Below, piece by piece: positions 9,835 through 19,752 of a DNA stretch of 26,743 bases (the first letter of the stretch is position 1; each line of letters opens with the position of its first letter). A model generated the notes under the pieces. It was not told the DNA's origin. It worked only from the letters and a program-made list of their open reading frames with translations, and ran no database searches. Source of the stretch: Dimargaris cristalligena. Taxonomy: Eukaryota; Kickxellomycota; Dimargaritomycetes; Dimargaritales; Dimargaritaceae. The DNA lies in the NCBI GenBank assembly GCA_027576995.1, contig JANBQC010000251.1:1-26743 (forward strand). The letters are read 5' to 3'. The position numbers and the translations under genes were made by a program.

Positions 9835-12804
9835 AGATGCTTCTATCCACCAGGGCGGTGTCTAGACCGTCTAGTCGTCGTCATCGCAGCAGTAGTAATA
9901 GCAATAGCACTAGTAGTGGTCGGGGCACTCCCCTCCCCACACTGGTCTTTGTTCCTTCATTTCAATCCCCCTTTCTCTTCCCTTCTCCCCGTTGATTCAA
10001 TTTTCCGTTTAACTTCATCTGAACCGACCCTGTATTTTCTCGGTCCATTGTCTACTATTTACCATAGTCTCGCCATTCACCCCCTTATACCCCACACACG
10101 TCACATTCTTCCAATTATTTTTTTTGCTTGGGACAGAGTCGACACTCCCTTTCCATACACTCGCGCTCATTTTACGCCTAAATACCTGGTTGTTGTTTAT
10201 TCTGTATTTGTATAACTCTATGCCCTAAAATGCCCGCCTCCCTTTCCCCTGTTTACCATTTTCCTCTCTTCCCTCATATTTATCCTTGGATGGCCAACCA
10301 TCCTTGGCCATGTCATTACAATAAATTACCATTTCCCTTCTATATTCTCACATCTTAAGTACATGATTACGTATCGCACTAGACTGGACTGGCGCGCTGG
10401 GTGATCATACCCTCCTCGGCCAGTGTATTTAATTACCCAATATATTTCATTTTTAATTTCTTGGCTGGGCGGATGTTACACCTATTGTCACGAGCCGCCC
10501 TTGTATCCCATCCCCCGCCCCACTTCCCCCATTTTATCCACCTACGTGGCCCAGTTTCATTAGAGCCGGCTCCTCAGGAAGTCAGGAAATGATGCGCTAT
10601 TATTGCTCCCTAGAGAGGCCCAACTGACTAATGGCTTGGTGTTTATCCCCCAACAATACCCACCATCTATACGACCGACATCTACTTGGGTCCCGTGAGG
10701 CGCCAACACTGGGGAAAATCGGATAATCGTTGATGAGTCTCTGTGTGTCTGTATATGTGTGTATAGGGGGCGGTCCCTTCCCTCCTCCCATATTACCTAA
10801 CCGAAGCTTGGCGGTGTAGGGGCGAGAGAAATGGCCACGCCATGCGTAAGATTTAAACAAATGAAAGGCAGGTGGGGTGATACATTGGCGTGCAGGTGTA
10901 TTCCTGAGCAACGAAGTTGGTAGTCCTCCCACCTCGATAAGCCCATTTATTCACTATTTAGCTATGGTATCCGCGGCTGGGTAAAGTCACCCATACCCCC
11001 CCCCCAACCACTGCACCCTCATCCCATCATATAGTCTGCGTTTTCTCTTCCCGCGGCTGATAGGAAGCGTGGTAGTACTGCTGCGTGACACCCAAGTCAG
11101 ACGGGGTGCACACCCCAGTCGAGAGTGCTACGCATTCAATTCCTCCCATCTACACTCCAACATCTGTGCGTGTGGGCCCTAAGCTATGCGACCCATAGGT
11201 CAGTGGGTGTAAAATCAGCTATTTCTTTGTGGGGAATGAACCTGGCTCGTGGGTATGGGGTTACTGGTTTATTGGCGACTATCCAGTATTCCTGACACTA
11301 ACCATTCAAATATAGAGGTGTACACTACCGCCGTGATCCACCCTATCCCCTTTCTAGACACTGACACCCATTCCGTTTAAATATCGGTGAATACTACCGG
11401 TTCTTGCGACCATGCAGTTACATGCGGCTTTCACCCCGCAGTAACAATAAACCGGTCAGATGACACTGCCTATTCACTAGAAGATCCGTGTTCAAGAACG
11501 TGATCGGCCACCAGAAGGGCAAGCCCATAGAACCATCCTCCGGCTATTATTCTCCCCCCCCCCCTTGAGCCGAAATAATTGGGATTGAGGAGAGGGGTGT
11601 ATTCTAAAATAAATAGTGATTGTCAGTGTATTTGAATATTGGTTCTTTTTCCAAAAATAAATAAATATATAGAATCAAACAATAAACTCGGGGAAGTTTC
11701 GCTGCTGTTCTATTAGTATTTTTCCTCATTTTTGGAGATTATCAATAATAAAAAGCCAGCCACCGGTACTATGAAATCCAGTCTTGTATAAAGATTTATT
11801 GCGTTTCCCGAGATATCTAACTAGCCAGACCAGTTGTGGTTTTCCGGAACCCCTAATGATTTCATTAATACAGCAGCTAAAAAGTATTTATCCGTGCTCC
11901 ATTTTAATCTACAGTTCAAGGTTCAGGACTGTATTTATGCCGCCATGCCGGCGGCAGTTTTAAACACCGGGTCGACGTTCGCCCGAATTGATGGCTTCTT
12001 GGTGACGTGGGTTCAACCACCAATATGTGTATCGCTACTTGCATCTTAGTGGCAGTTGAGCTCCAGCTGACTCACCATCCTTGGCCGAATTGTGGATACA
12101 ATTTCGGTATCTGTAACCTTTACGGATTTGAGGCAAAGGGGATGGGGGGGGGTAGCTGCAGCCGGCCAGCCAGTCGCTTAGTTGTCTGACTCATGGTTTG
12201 TTTTTGGGGGGCATGACTCCCCCACCGGACCAGCCCCCCCTCTCCCCATCCCCCGCTTCACCCGGGCTCTTTTTTATTTGCCCACTGTCCCATTATTATC
12301 AGATGACTACAGAAGTATTTCCGCCTTAATGTCCTGTTGCTTCCCAAACAATACACCTCCCTGATTTGTAGTTGGTTTTTTCCCCAATACGGATATGGGT
12401 TGGAGTTTCTTGGGACGCTCTCCCGGAATCACGCTTACGCCTGGCCACCGTCGAGCCAAGTGACGTGTTAAATCACCTCTCTCCCCAGGGTTGAGGTACG
12501 AATATGCAGCTCGGTAAATAGCGGTTGCGGATAAATATTCAAGGGGGCGTACTATTATATTTCCTGGATCGGAAAGCAAGACTAATCGATTGATTGTTTC
12601 GTTGCCCGGGTTTCCCAAACCCGTAGGTGATATCAGTGGCTTCACCTGATTTAATCGGCTGACGGGCCTGACCTATTCCAACCATAGTTTAATAGAAGGA
12701 CTACGATTAAAGTCAATATGAAAGGAGCCCTTTATTAATACCCCTGGCTGAAATGAAGTCTTAAAATAAGCGGGTTTGACGTAGGGGAACAGGGCGGATT
12801 CGAC
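9835..12804. other. Three-kb stretch without a confident gene
   Basis: The first ~400 bp are pyrimidine-rich and stay open in the sHsp-A frame to 10215; this is probably 3' UTR, with an AATAAA at 10320-10325. Further on there are C runs (about 10997 and 11554), AT-rich DNA near 11600-11760, and a coding-like minus-strand frame at 12307-12840 broken by one TAG at 12673-12675. No family, tRNA or repeat array was recognised. Confidence 0.5.
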
Positions 12805-12812
12805 TATATAAA
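12805..12812 (+). promoter_or_regulatory. TATA box of sHsp-B
   Basis: TATATAAA lies 248 bp before the ATG at 13053. An AGGGG word (12783-12787) lies 18 bp upstream. If transcription starts near 12838, the leader is about 215 nt and contains one very short upstream ORF, at 12854-12865 (ATG, two codons, TAA). Confidence 0.55.
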
Positions 12813-12853
12813 CCATGCCCCGGATTCGCCGGTTTTCATTTTATTAGCCTTCG

Positions 12854-12865
12854 ATGATAACTTAA
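12854..12865 (+). promoter_or_regulatory. Minimal upstream ORF in the sHsp-B leader
   Basis: ATG ATA ACT TAA. It is the only ATG between the TATA-predicted start of transcription and the main start codon. Short uORFs can lower translation of the main frame; this depends on the true transcription start. Confidence 0.3.
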
Positions 12866-13052
12866 CTCAGCCGAATTATTTGTTAGTATCGCTTCCAACC
12901 AGCCGCTGTCTTATTATTATTATTATTTCTATTGCACTCTTTCTACCAGTTCCACTTAATTTTCCCCGCGTGATCGCCTGTGTTTATCCCTCCATTCACT
13001 CCGAGCCCGTCTCTATATTTTATAATTATTTTTGTGACGCACTTTATCTACC

Positions 13053-13784
13053 ATGTCAGGAGGGTTTTTCCAAGACCGCTTTTTCAAAGTGGACACCCAC
13101 CATGCGTTTACGGTGGAACGTGAGTATGAGGTATCGCGCAATCATTGTTTCCCACCCAAAGCGGGTTCGCCGTGTATTCCCCGGAAGACTGTGCCCACTG
13201 ATCACCACCACTTCATCCCCGTTCAAACTGGGACGACCACCACGAGCTCATCTTCGTCGTCGTCATCTTCCAGCTCCAGCAGCGGTACCCATAGTTGCCA
13301 CCCTCCCAAACCCGAAGTCTGTATTCCCGGTTTACCCGTGTATTGCGGTGGCCCTAACGATGGGATCCCTCACCTTCCCCTCCCCGGTGGCGGTAGTCAC
13401 AAGTGGGACACCGTCGTCGAAGGTACTCCCGAGGCCTCGGCCCTCAGCCAGGGGGTGGGCAAGATCTGCGAAACGCCTGACCATTTGTACGTCCAGGTGG
13501 ACTGGCACCAGCGGCCCCGACATCTCCAACCGGACCGGGTGGTGGGTCGCCACGACGGGCGTGAGTTGGTCATCCGCTGCGAACAGGACCAGGGTAGTCG
13601 CGTACGGGAGATATTGATGGTGGTCAAGTCGGACCGCGAGGATGTGCTTGAACGACGGGTGAAGATTCCGGACAATGTGGATATTGAGCGGTGCGAGACT
13701 CACTTTAAGGACGGCGAATTTTGGGCCCGGTACCCTAAAGTCAAGGGCGAGCCGATTTTTCATACTTGGGGCCTGGGGCTGTAG
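13053..13784 (+). CDS. Small heat-shock (HSP20/alpha-crystallin)-like protein B, Cys/Ser-rich
   Basis: The product is 243 residues, intronless, starting at ACCATGT. Residues 5-13 (FFQDRFFKV) and 16-22 (HHAFTVE) match sHsp-A, and 14 nt at the shared motif are identical in DNA. The middle is unique: CFPPK-x4-CIP at 32-43, a run of 13 Ser at 65-77, and CHPPK-x3-CIP at 82-92 with C98 nearby. Residues ~138-230 read as an alpha-crystallin domain: ICETPDHLYVQVDW, ELVIRCEQD, ERRVKIPDNVDIERCETHFKDGEFW. The R-x-x-x-I-P-x-N-V-D and F-K-D-G elements are typical of HSP20. No I-x-I/V tail is present; the end is IFHTWGLGL, echoing the TW-x-L end of sHsp-A. It is longer than usual HSP20 proteins because of the Cys/Ser insert. 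Holdase function is inferred. Confidence 0.75.
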   Translation: MSGGFFQDRFFKVDTHHAFTVEREYEVSRNHCFPPKAGSPCIPRKTVPTDHHHFIPVQTGTTTTSSSSSSSSSSSSSGTHSCHPPKPEVCIPGLPVYCGGPNDGIPHLPLPGGGSHKWDTVVEGTPEASALSQGVGKICETPDHLYVQVDWHQRPRHLQPDRVVGRHDGRELVIRCEQDQGSRVREILMVVKSDREDVLERRVKIPDNVDIERCETHFKDGEFWARYPKVKGEPIFHTWGLGL

Positions 13785-15414
13785 CCGGCCGAACCGACCA
13801 TCCTACCTGGAGGGGACATGCGCCTATTAACCAGTCTTGTCTTTTGACTATTTATATTTAGTAGATGACGCGTTTTCTTATTAGCAGTCCTTGGTTGTTC
13901 ATACCTGGCCTAGTTCCCTATGCCCCGCATCCTTGTAATATTATCCCGAATGGCCTACTGGTCTTGTAATAGTTTATTTACCCGAGTTTTCGTCTATCAA
14001 CCATTATTTACCATTGTTTCCTCTTAGTTTACGTTTTACTTTACTTCTCAATAGGATTTATGCCTAGGTCGGCGTGGGTTAAATACACCTGTCTCAGACC
14101 CATTTAGGGTGAGACTCGAGTGCATAATATATCTTCCGCCCACCTCTGTTTTGTTGTGATTGTACAAGAATATAAATCAACCGTTTTAGCTATCTATCCA
14201 TCTCACTGGGCTCGGCCATTGCCGCTGGGCACCAGTGGTGGTGGTTCAAGTGACGTATCAAAATATGGGTAAGGAGGCGTTTACCCAAGGCAATTCTTGG
14301 GACGAATATTAGTATCGCTGCTTTAATTGAGTTTACGTATCCCCTTTACCAGACGATAATGGACCACGCCCCGTCTCTCGTTTTCGGCCAAGTGCACCGG
14401 GCTAATTTGGTCAGCTGATGAATCAGTCGTAGATCACACCAACATAGAGTGAAGGGATACTCCTCCTTCTCCCACTCTATCTTTTTGGTATTTCCACCTC
14501 TCACATTCAGCATAGGCTGTGCGGGCTTGGGTGGAAACGTCCGCCCGACTTTGGCCAAAGTTGGCCGTTCCGCACCGATATTCCTACACTTGTACTACCA
14601 CACTCTGTCCCACCATCCCGGTAATAATTGGACCAGAATTCGACAAAGACGAATCGTCACCCCGTTTCCAAAGGGCCACCGGCGTGCCGTTTCAGCTACC
14701 ACCACCACCCGCATTTTCCCTGATTGATTTCAATAAAATAAAAGAGTGAACAGGAAAAGTTGTGTGTGATAGATTAGGTGTGGTGGGGAAGAGGATATGT
14801 GGCCACAGACACAGACACAGACACAGACACAGACACAGACACAGACACAGACACACACACACACACCCGTTTTTTGGTCCAACGGACAGGAAAAACCCGC
14901 CGACCCGTCGGTGATGACGCCAGCGGTGTTCGCCAATAAAAAAGAAGGGTGACCATCGACAACAAGGCCCTCCGCCGAGACCCACCGCCCGGGTCCTTAC
15001 GAACCAACGACGTCGGAATATTGATTACCCATTCCCAGGATTCCCTCCCTTGTTTTTCCACCTCCTTTTCGCCCCGAATGCAACGGAAAATATAGGGAAT
15101 AAGAGCAATAAGAGTTATATATACAGATTAATAGGATAGGCAAGATGTAACAAAGGCCGAACAATCGTTATTGGTGTATCTTAAAAAATTGGCTTATAAG
15201 AAAGCCCAATGAAAAAATTAGATTAGAAAGTGCAGCAACCTCTGGTTCGCGTCATGTATTATGTGAGCCACAGGACTGGGGTGATCAATCAGCCTACCGA
15301 ACCAATGGATGACGGCCATTGGCTCCAGCAACAACCCTCGCACACGTTGTGTGGATGCAGAGGGTCGTTTCGTTAGTTGGTTTTCATTACTTTACCACAC
15401 GGTAGGAGGAAACA
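13785..15414. other. Intergenic stretch with a microsatellite
   Basis: No confident gene. The sHsp-B 3' UTR has no clear AATAAA close by. A coding-like plus-strand piece (14519-14749) ends on an AATAAA-containing sequence but has no convincing first exon. The hexamer repeat at 14804-14867 follows. Large minus-strand ORFs over 14692-15061 are translations of that repeat and are not genes. Confidence 0.5.
14804..14867. repeat. CACAGA hexamer microsatellite ending in an AC run
   Basis: About eight tandem CACAGA units followed by an (AC)n run, 64 bp in all. The unit change at the right end suggests expansion from an AC repeat or interrupted slippage. Confidence 0.9.
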
Positions 15415-15421
15415 TATAAAA
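15415..15421 (+). promoter_or_regulatory. TATA box of the carbonic anhydrase gene
   Basis: TATAAAA in the context CATATAAAAC. No ATG occurs from 15358 to the start codon at 15864, which supports a leader of about 420 nt. A second TATAAA at about 15565 and a TA repeat at 15724-15739 lie within this leader and could offer closer starts. Confidence 0.45.
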
Positions 15422-15723
15422 CGGGGTACTCAGCCTGTCCAGTGTGGTTGTGACTAACTCTATCCGATTTCCCTATCTCGCCCCTGACTGTTTCCTTCTG
15501 TGTCGCTTGGCTTTGCTTACATCAACCATTTGGGCCCTTCACTGTATTGAGCCAATTCATCTCCTATAAACACACACACATACACACGTTGCCTACACTT
15601 TTTATATTTCTCAGGCCATTATCAAAATCCGCATTAGGCGCCCTACCAACTCCTTTGTTTCAGCTTCGTTGAGGTAGAATTTGCTGAGCAGCAATCTACA
15701 CCAGATTACATACACACGTACAT

Positions 15724-15739
15724 TATATATATATATATA
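15724..15739. repeat. TA dinucleotide repeat
   Basis: An eight-unit TA run in the leader of the carbonic anhydrase gene, ending TATAACAG. It could act as a TATA element or as simple repeat DNA. Confidence 0.7.
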
Positions 15740-15863
15740 ACAGGTTATCTCCTGACTATTATTTTTTTATTGTTATCTTTCCTCCCGGTGTGACTGGTTT
15801 ACCCTTTTATTATCCCCACCTCCTCCGTTTTCTCCATTCCCTCCCTAACCCCGCTCAATTAGC

Positions 15864-17187
15864 ATGCCGTTGGAAAAAATTCTCCGTCAGAACCAGGCCT
15901 GGGCTGCCTCGTTTAAGAAGGAGCACCCCACCCTAGCCGCTCGTACCGCCCAGGGCCAAGCCCCCGCGATTCTTTGGTATGGTAAGTCCTGCTCAAACAG
16001 CTCCCTGCTTATTTACCCTGGCTGACTATTAACCGCCGCCTCATTTGTGGCTTCCTTTCCCTCCGTTTCTTCCCGCAGGGGATTCTTTCGATGGTTTCCG
16101 AATGGAGAAGTGGCCTATGCTGCCACCTCGCCCTTGTGTCTGTGTGCGTGTGGGTATATGTTGAACAGCAAACAGGTGCTTCTCCGCCCGGTAGGACAAC
16201 CATGTTGTACCGTCCCGGTTGGTTTCGGAGGGAGGGAGGGCTGCGCTGGAGGAAAGTCGCTGGGAATTAATATTTTCCCCACGTGCGTAGCGGGGCCACT
16301 TATTGGCTGAGTCCATAATGTGGGAATCGTCCTTCCCTTGCCACTGGTGAGATTACTCCTACATATCTTAAGGTTTGGTGGAGAAAGGATTGAAGATGAT
16401 AACCCAGCGCCTATCATTTGTTCTTAATTTCAGTCCAGAAGCAGGGTGGAAAGAGAGAGGGGGGGACCCTTACCTTAATACCAGCCCCACCACCTTCCTC
16501 TCGTTCTGACTCTCCCCTTTGGCATGGTATCGAACTAACCCTGCATCGTCTATCCCAATTACTCTTACTATATCACTATTGACTACTCACTGGGTACTCC
16601 CAGGCTGTTCGGATTCCCGGGCCTCCCCCGAAGTCGTAGCGGACTGCACATTGGGCGACCTTTTTGTGCAGCGCAACATCGCCAATGTAGTGCACCGGGG
16701 CGACCCCAGCAGCATGTCCGTGCTCGAATACGCCATCCGCCACCTCGGTGTACAGCACGTGGTAGTCTGCGGCCACACCAAGTGTGGCGGCGTCCAAGCG
16801 GCGCTGGCCAACAAGTCGGTCGGGTCCTATTTAGACCCCTGGCTGGAAAAACTCAAGCGCCTCATTCCCCGTATCCCCCCGCCGTCCCCCCCTTCGCTGG
16901 CCTCTTCACCTGATGTTGCCTGCTGCCGCATTCCCGCCTCCGAGGCGGCTACGGCGGTGGGTTACGGCGAGTTGGAACGCCAGCGGGCCCTGATTGATTT
17001 GAATGTGTACCAATCGCTCTACGAAATTGCCCACTCCGAGGTGGTCCAGGTCCGTTGGGAAGAGAATGCCATACCACTCACTCTCCACGGATGGGTATAC
17101 AATCTGGAAACCCTGGAGTTGGAAGATATGGCTGTGGAAGTGAATTCCCGCGAAATGGCCGATAAAATGTTGACCTCGTACTTGTAA
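15864..17187 (+). CDS. Beta-class carbonic anhydrase (two exons)
   Basis: Exon 1 is 15864-15981 and exon 2 is 16604-17187. The 622-nt intron starts GTAAGTCC and ends CCCAG, and splits the Gly codon of G-CSDSR. The product is 233 residues, a usual size for the family, and would interconvert CO2 and bicarbonate. Zinc ligands are C41, H97 and C100 (GHTKCGG). D43 and R45 of C-x-D-x-R form the conserved catalytic pair. NVVHRGD, SVLEYAIRHLGVQHVVVCGH and LHGWVY are further family landmarks. A Pro/Ser/Cys-containing insert at roughly residues 125-150 is unusual. No targeting peptide is evident, so a cytosolic place is inferred. The intron is long compared with the 178-231 nt introns nearby and contains other splice-like sites. 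The frame remains open 121 codons past the TAA. Confidence 0.93.
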
Positions 17188-19095
17188 TTCACCCCCCTCC
17201 CCTTACTTCCCCCACCCCCTCTTCATTCCTTTCCAACCAAGATATCCCCGCTTCTTCCCCAACTCCGCCCCATACCCAGTATTATGGTTTTTTGCCTGAC
17301 ACGTCCAGCCTCACCGTCGGCCGTGCAAAATTGTAAGGCAGCAAAAAACGACCAGTTGGATTGTAGATTATATACTTGGAAGTCATTGCCTCCGACTTCC
17401 GCTTTATTGGATTCATATGTTCAATCGTTGTTCGAGTGCCGCTTATTATCAGGAGGTGCCCATCTATACATACATTTTTATACATCTATCATACACACTT
17501 ATTCATACTCTCCCCTTGCACAATGTGTTTGTACATTTGGAGGACGCGGGTGAGTTATATTCCTTGCCTCCCTCGCCTTCACTCTTCTTCATAAACCAGC
17601 CGTCATTTGGGATCACCAGGCATGATAGTTTTAATGACTACACTACAAGGTGTGGGTTCAAAGGAATAATAGGGCTGAATGAACTGGTGTCAGCGACTTG
17701 CTTCCACGGCTGTCACCTGTGTCGCTCCTTAATCCCACCCAAGAGTGTATACTCCAATATATCTATTTGGGGCCCACCTAGAGGGCTTCGTGGCACGCTA
17801 CCTTGTATAGCAGGTATCCGCTGCTCTGTGAGGGTCGCACCAATGGCGTAGATGGCCGACTGTTGTGGAGTATTCAATCATCCGCCATTTACCGCCAACG
17901 GTACTTGATTCATTGGTATCGGAAGTATTCCACGGTTTGATTATAATGCCCCCTCCCCTACTCTCCTTTCCCCCCTACACCACCAATTCCATTCAGAACT
18001 ATTTGTATGGGGGGTTTTCAATCAGCCAAGTTATAGTAGGATGGACGGTCCGCCGAATGAAGTTATGGAATGTAGGATATGATTTGGGAATACTCCGTAT
18101 TAAACTATGCCTAGACCTAGAATAATCTATACATATGGGAGAAGTTCATCCAAGCTGTATAACAAAAAATCCATTAGATTCGGCCAATATTACTAGTTAA
18201 AAATAACTTTCCCATATATTCTCCCATACACATATAATGCAAACCCTTATATAGCTGGGCTGAATTTCACCCATATATATATCAATTGCCAAGCCGAAAA
18301 ATCCCAGATTATCATTCTAACCACAAAGTGCCGTTGGGGCCTCATTTATTGCCTAAGTGGGCCAACTACTCTGGCCACCACTCCATCCACCTCCTCTTCC
18401 CCCTTTCTGCTAATCTGGGACCTCAGCCTAGTGGGCCCGTTCGAAGCATACACGGGAGCGGTACCACTACTTGTTCTCCATTGACTATTTTTTCACGTTG
18501 CTTGCTAGATTAGGTAAAGGACTGGGCGCGCGCGCTCAGCTGCTTTATTCGACCGCCATTTGCGAAGAATCCACGGTCTTCAAAAGGCATACGTTCGCTA
18601 ACCTATATCTATAACTATTTCTTCCCTGGTAACCCTGGCTAGACCTTTTATAAATAGTCTAATGAATATATATACAATATTAGCTAACGATGTAAACTAT
18701 ACATTCCCCGAGACTCAAGGTATCTCTAACCTCTGGCCAAGATTCGCGATGATAGTGGGTCTAAGGTTACATTGCACTTTTCCTAAACTAATGTAGCCAA
18801 AATAGTTACAGTTAGCTACGGAAAAGGAATATTGCTAGCATGGCTATTAATATTCGTCAGTTTTTGAACATGTCGGGGTTTTAGGACGACGGGCTGTGCT
18901 TAATGGGGTAATTATTATTACTCCCAAAGTGAGAAATGCCCAGAAATATATTAGCAGACGCTGGCCGAGCCGAGGTCGAAGTTGTGGCCGATGGTCCTTT
19001 TTTATTGCTAGTTTGAATGACGCGGCGAATTATGCGAACCATTGTGGTGGTAACTTCTTGTCCTACCCTAGTGTCGGGTAGGGGAGCATTCCTAA
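17188..19095. other. Intergenic stretch, no confident gene
   Basis: It starts pyrimidine-rich (probable 3' UTR of the carbonic anhydrase gene) and becomes AT-rich. A possible two-exon ORF (17284-17549 joined to 17620-17851) is described as a finding. A CG-alternating run (GCGCGCGCGC) lies at about 18528-18537. No RNA gene or mobile element was seen. Confidence 0.5.
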
Positions 19096-19455
19096 TTATC
19101 GAGTAAACAGGGAGAGAAAAAAAACTGGAGGAGAGGGAGGAGGATATGTATATAAGTATAAATGTGGACATAACAATAAGCGACCAACAACTGATGTAGT
19201 TAATGTTAAACAAAAACATAATAATAAAAAATAGCCAGAAAAAGGAGTGGAGGGAAGGCATATCTCACAATATGAGCACGAGTAGCTGCTACCGTATTGG
19301 TCTTGAAATGTACGGGTGTGTACCCAACAGGTACCAATGGCTGTCCCAAAGCTAAAGATCTGTGAACAAGAGGTGTTCTTGGCCTTGATTTTGTGGGGCT
19401 TTACAACGCACCCGCTCCCCACAACCTTTACAGAACCTTTGATATTAATGGACAT
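19096..19455 (-). CDS. Small Cys-containing protein, unrecognised
   Basis: A 119-codon minus-strand frame starts at the ATG at 19455 (G at -3), 46-54 bp downstream of a near-perfect TATA box. The first 69 residues look like real coding sequence, basic and with six Cys (C16, C30, C43, C60, C63, C66), the last three spaced C-x2-C-x2-C. The rest becomes hydrophobic and then Pro-rich and may be non-coding. A GTGAGA donor after residue 62 and a pyrimidine-rich CTCCAG acceptor near 19123 would form an in-frame intron and remove that part. No signal peptide or known family is visible. It is divergently transcribed from the pepsin-like gene. Confidence 0.35.
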   Translation of the reverse strand: MSINIKGSVKVVGSGCVVKPHKIKAKNTSCSQIFSFGTAIGTCWVHTRTFQDQYGSSYSCSYCEICLPSTPFSGYFLLLCFCLTLTTSVVGRLLLCPHLYLYTYPPPSPPVFFLSLFTR

Positions 19456-19475
19456 GTCGTTAGTCTGGGTTTACT

Positions 19476-19483
19476 TATAAATA
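19476..19483 (+). promoter_or_regulatory. Possible TATA box of the pepsin-like gene
   Basis: TATAAATA on the plus strand. It predicts a start near 19508 and a leader of about 245 nt with one short upstream ORF (ATG at 19625, 10 codons, TAA). It lies where the opposite-strand TATA box predicts its own start. Confidence 0.35.
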
Positions 19484-19500
19484 CACAGGCTATCGTCCTC

Positions 19501-19509
19501 TTTTATATA
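19501..19509 (-). promoter_or_regulatory. TATA box of the small minus-strand gene
   Basis: TATATAAAA followed by GAGG on the minus strand. It predicts transcription starting near 19475 and a leader of about 20 nt before the ATG at 19455. Confidence 0.5.
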
Positions 19510-19752
19510 CTCTTAAATATCTGTATATACGGTTGATTGGTATACATCTTCCTTGCGTTTGAACGCCCAACCTGCTATTTTCCTCAAACCTATTTTACCA
19601 TAATTTTCACTTCCTTCTCTATACATGTGCCATCTACTTTTTTTACGGCTTGAATAATCACCCTTAATTCAAACTCGACAGTTGCTCCTTTACGCCAATA
19701 TCCCCCAGTTCTAGAATTGTAATAGTACATTTTTTGCTGAAATAAGCCGACC

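Noticed and set aside
12700..12804. Heat-shock element upstream of sHsp-B
   Set aside because: GAA and TTC words occur but their spacing (12 bp) does not fit the 5-bp repeat of a heat-shock element.
12880..13617. 245-codon plus-strand ORF overlapping sHsp-B
   Set aside because: It is out of frame with the alpha-crystallin domain and translates to Arg/Pro/Ser-rich text; it is a shadow of the real gene.
14692..15061. Minus-strand ORFs with Val-Cys and Leu-Cys repeats
   Set aside because: They are direct translations of the CACAGA/AC microsatellite.
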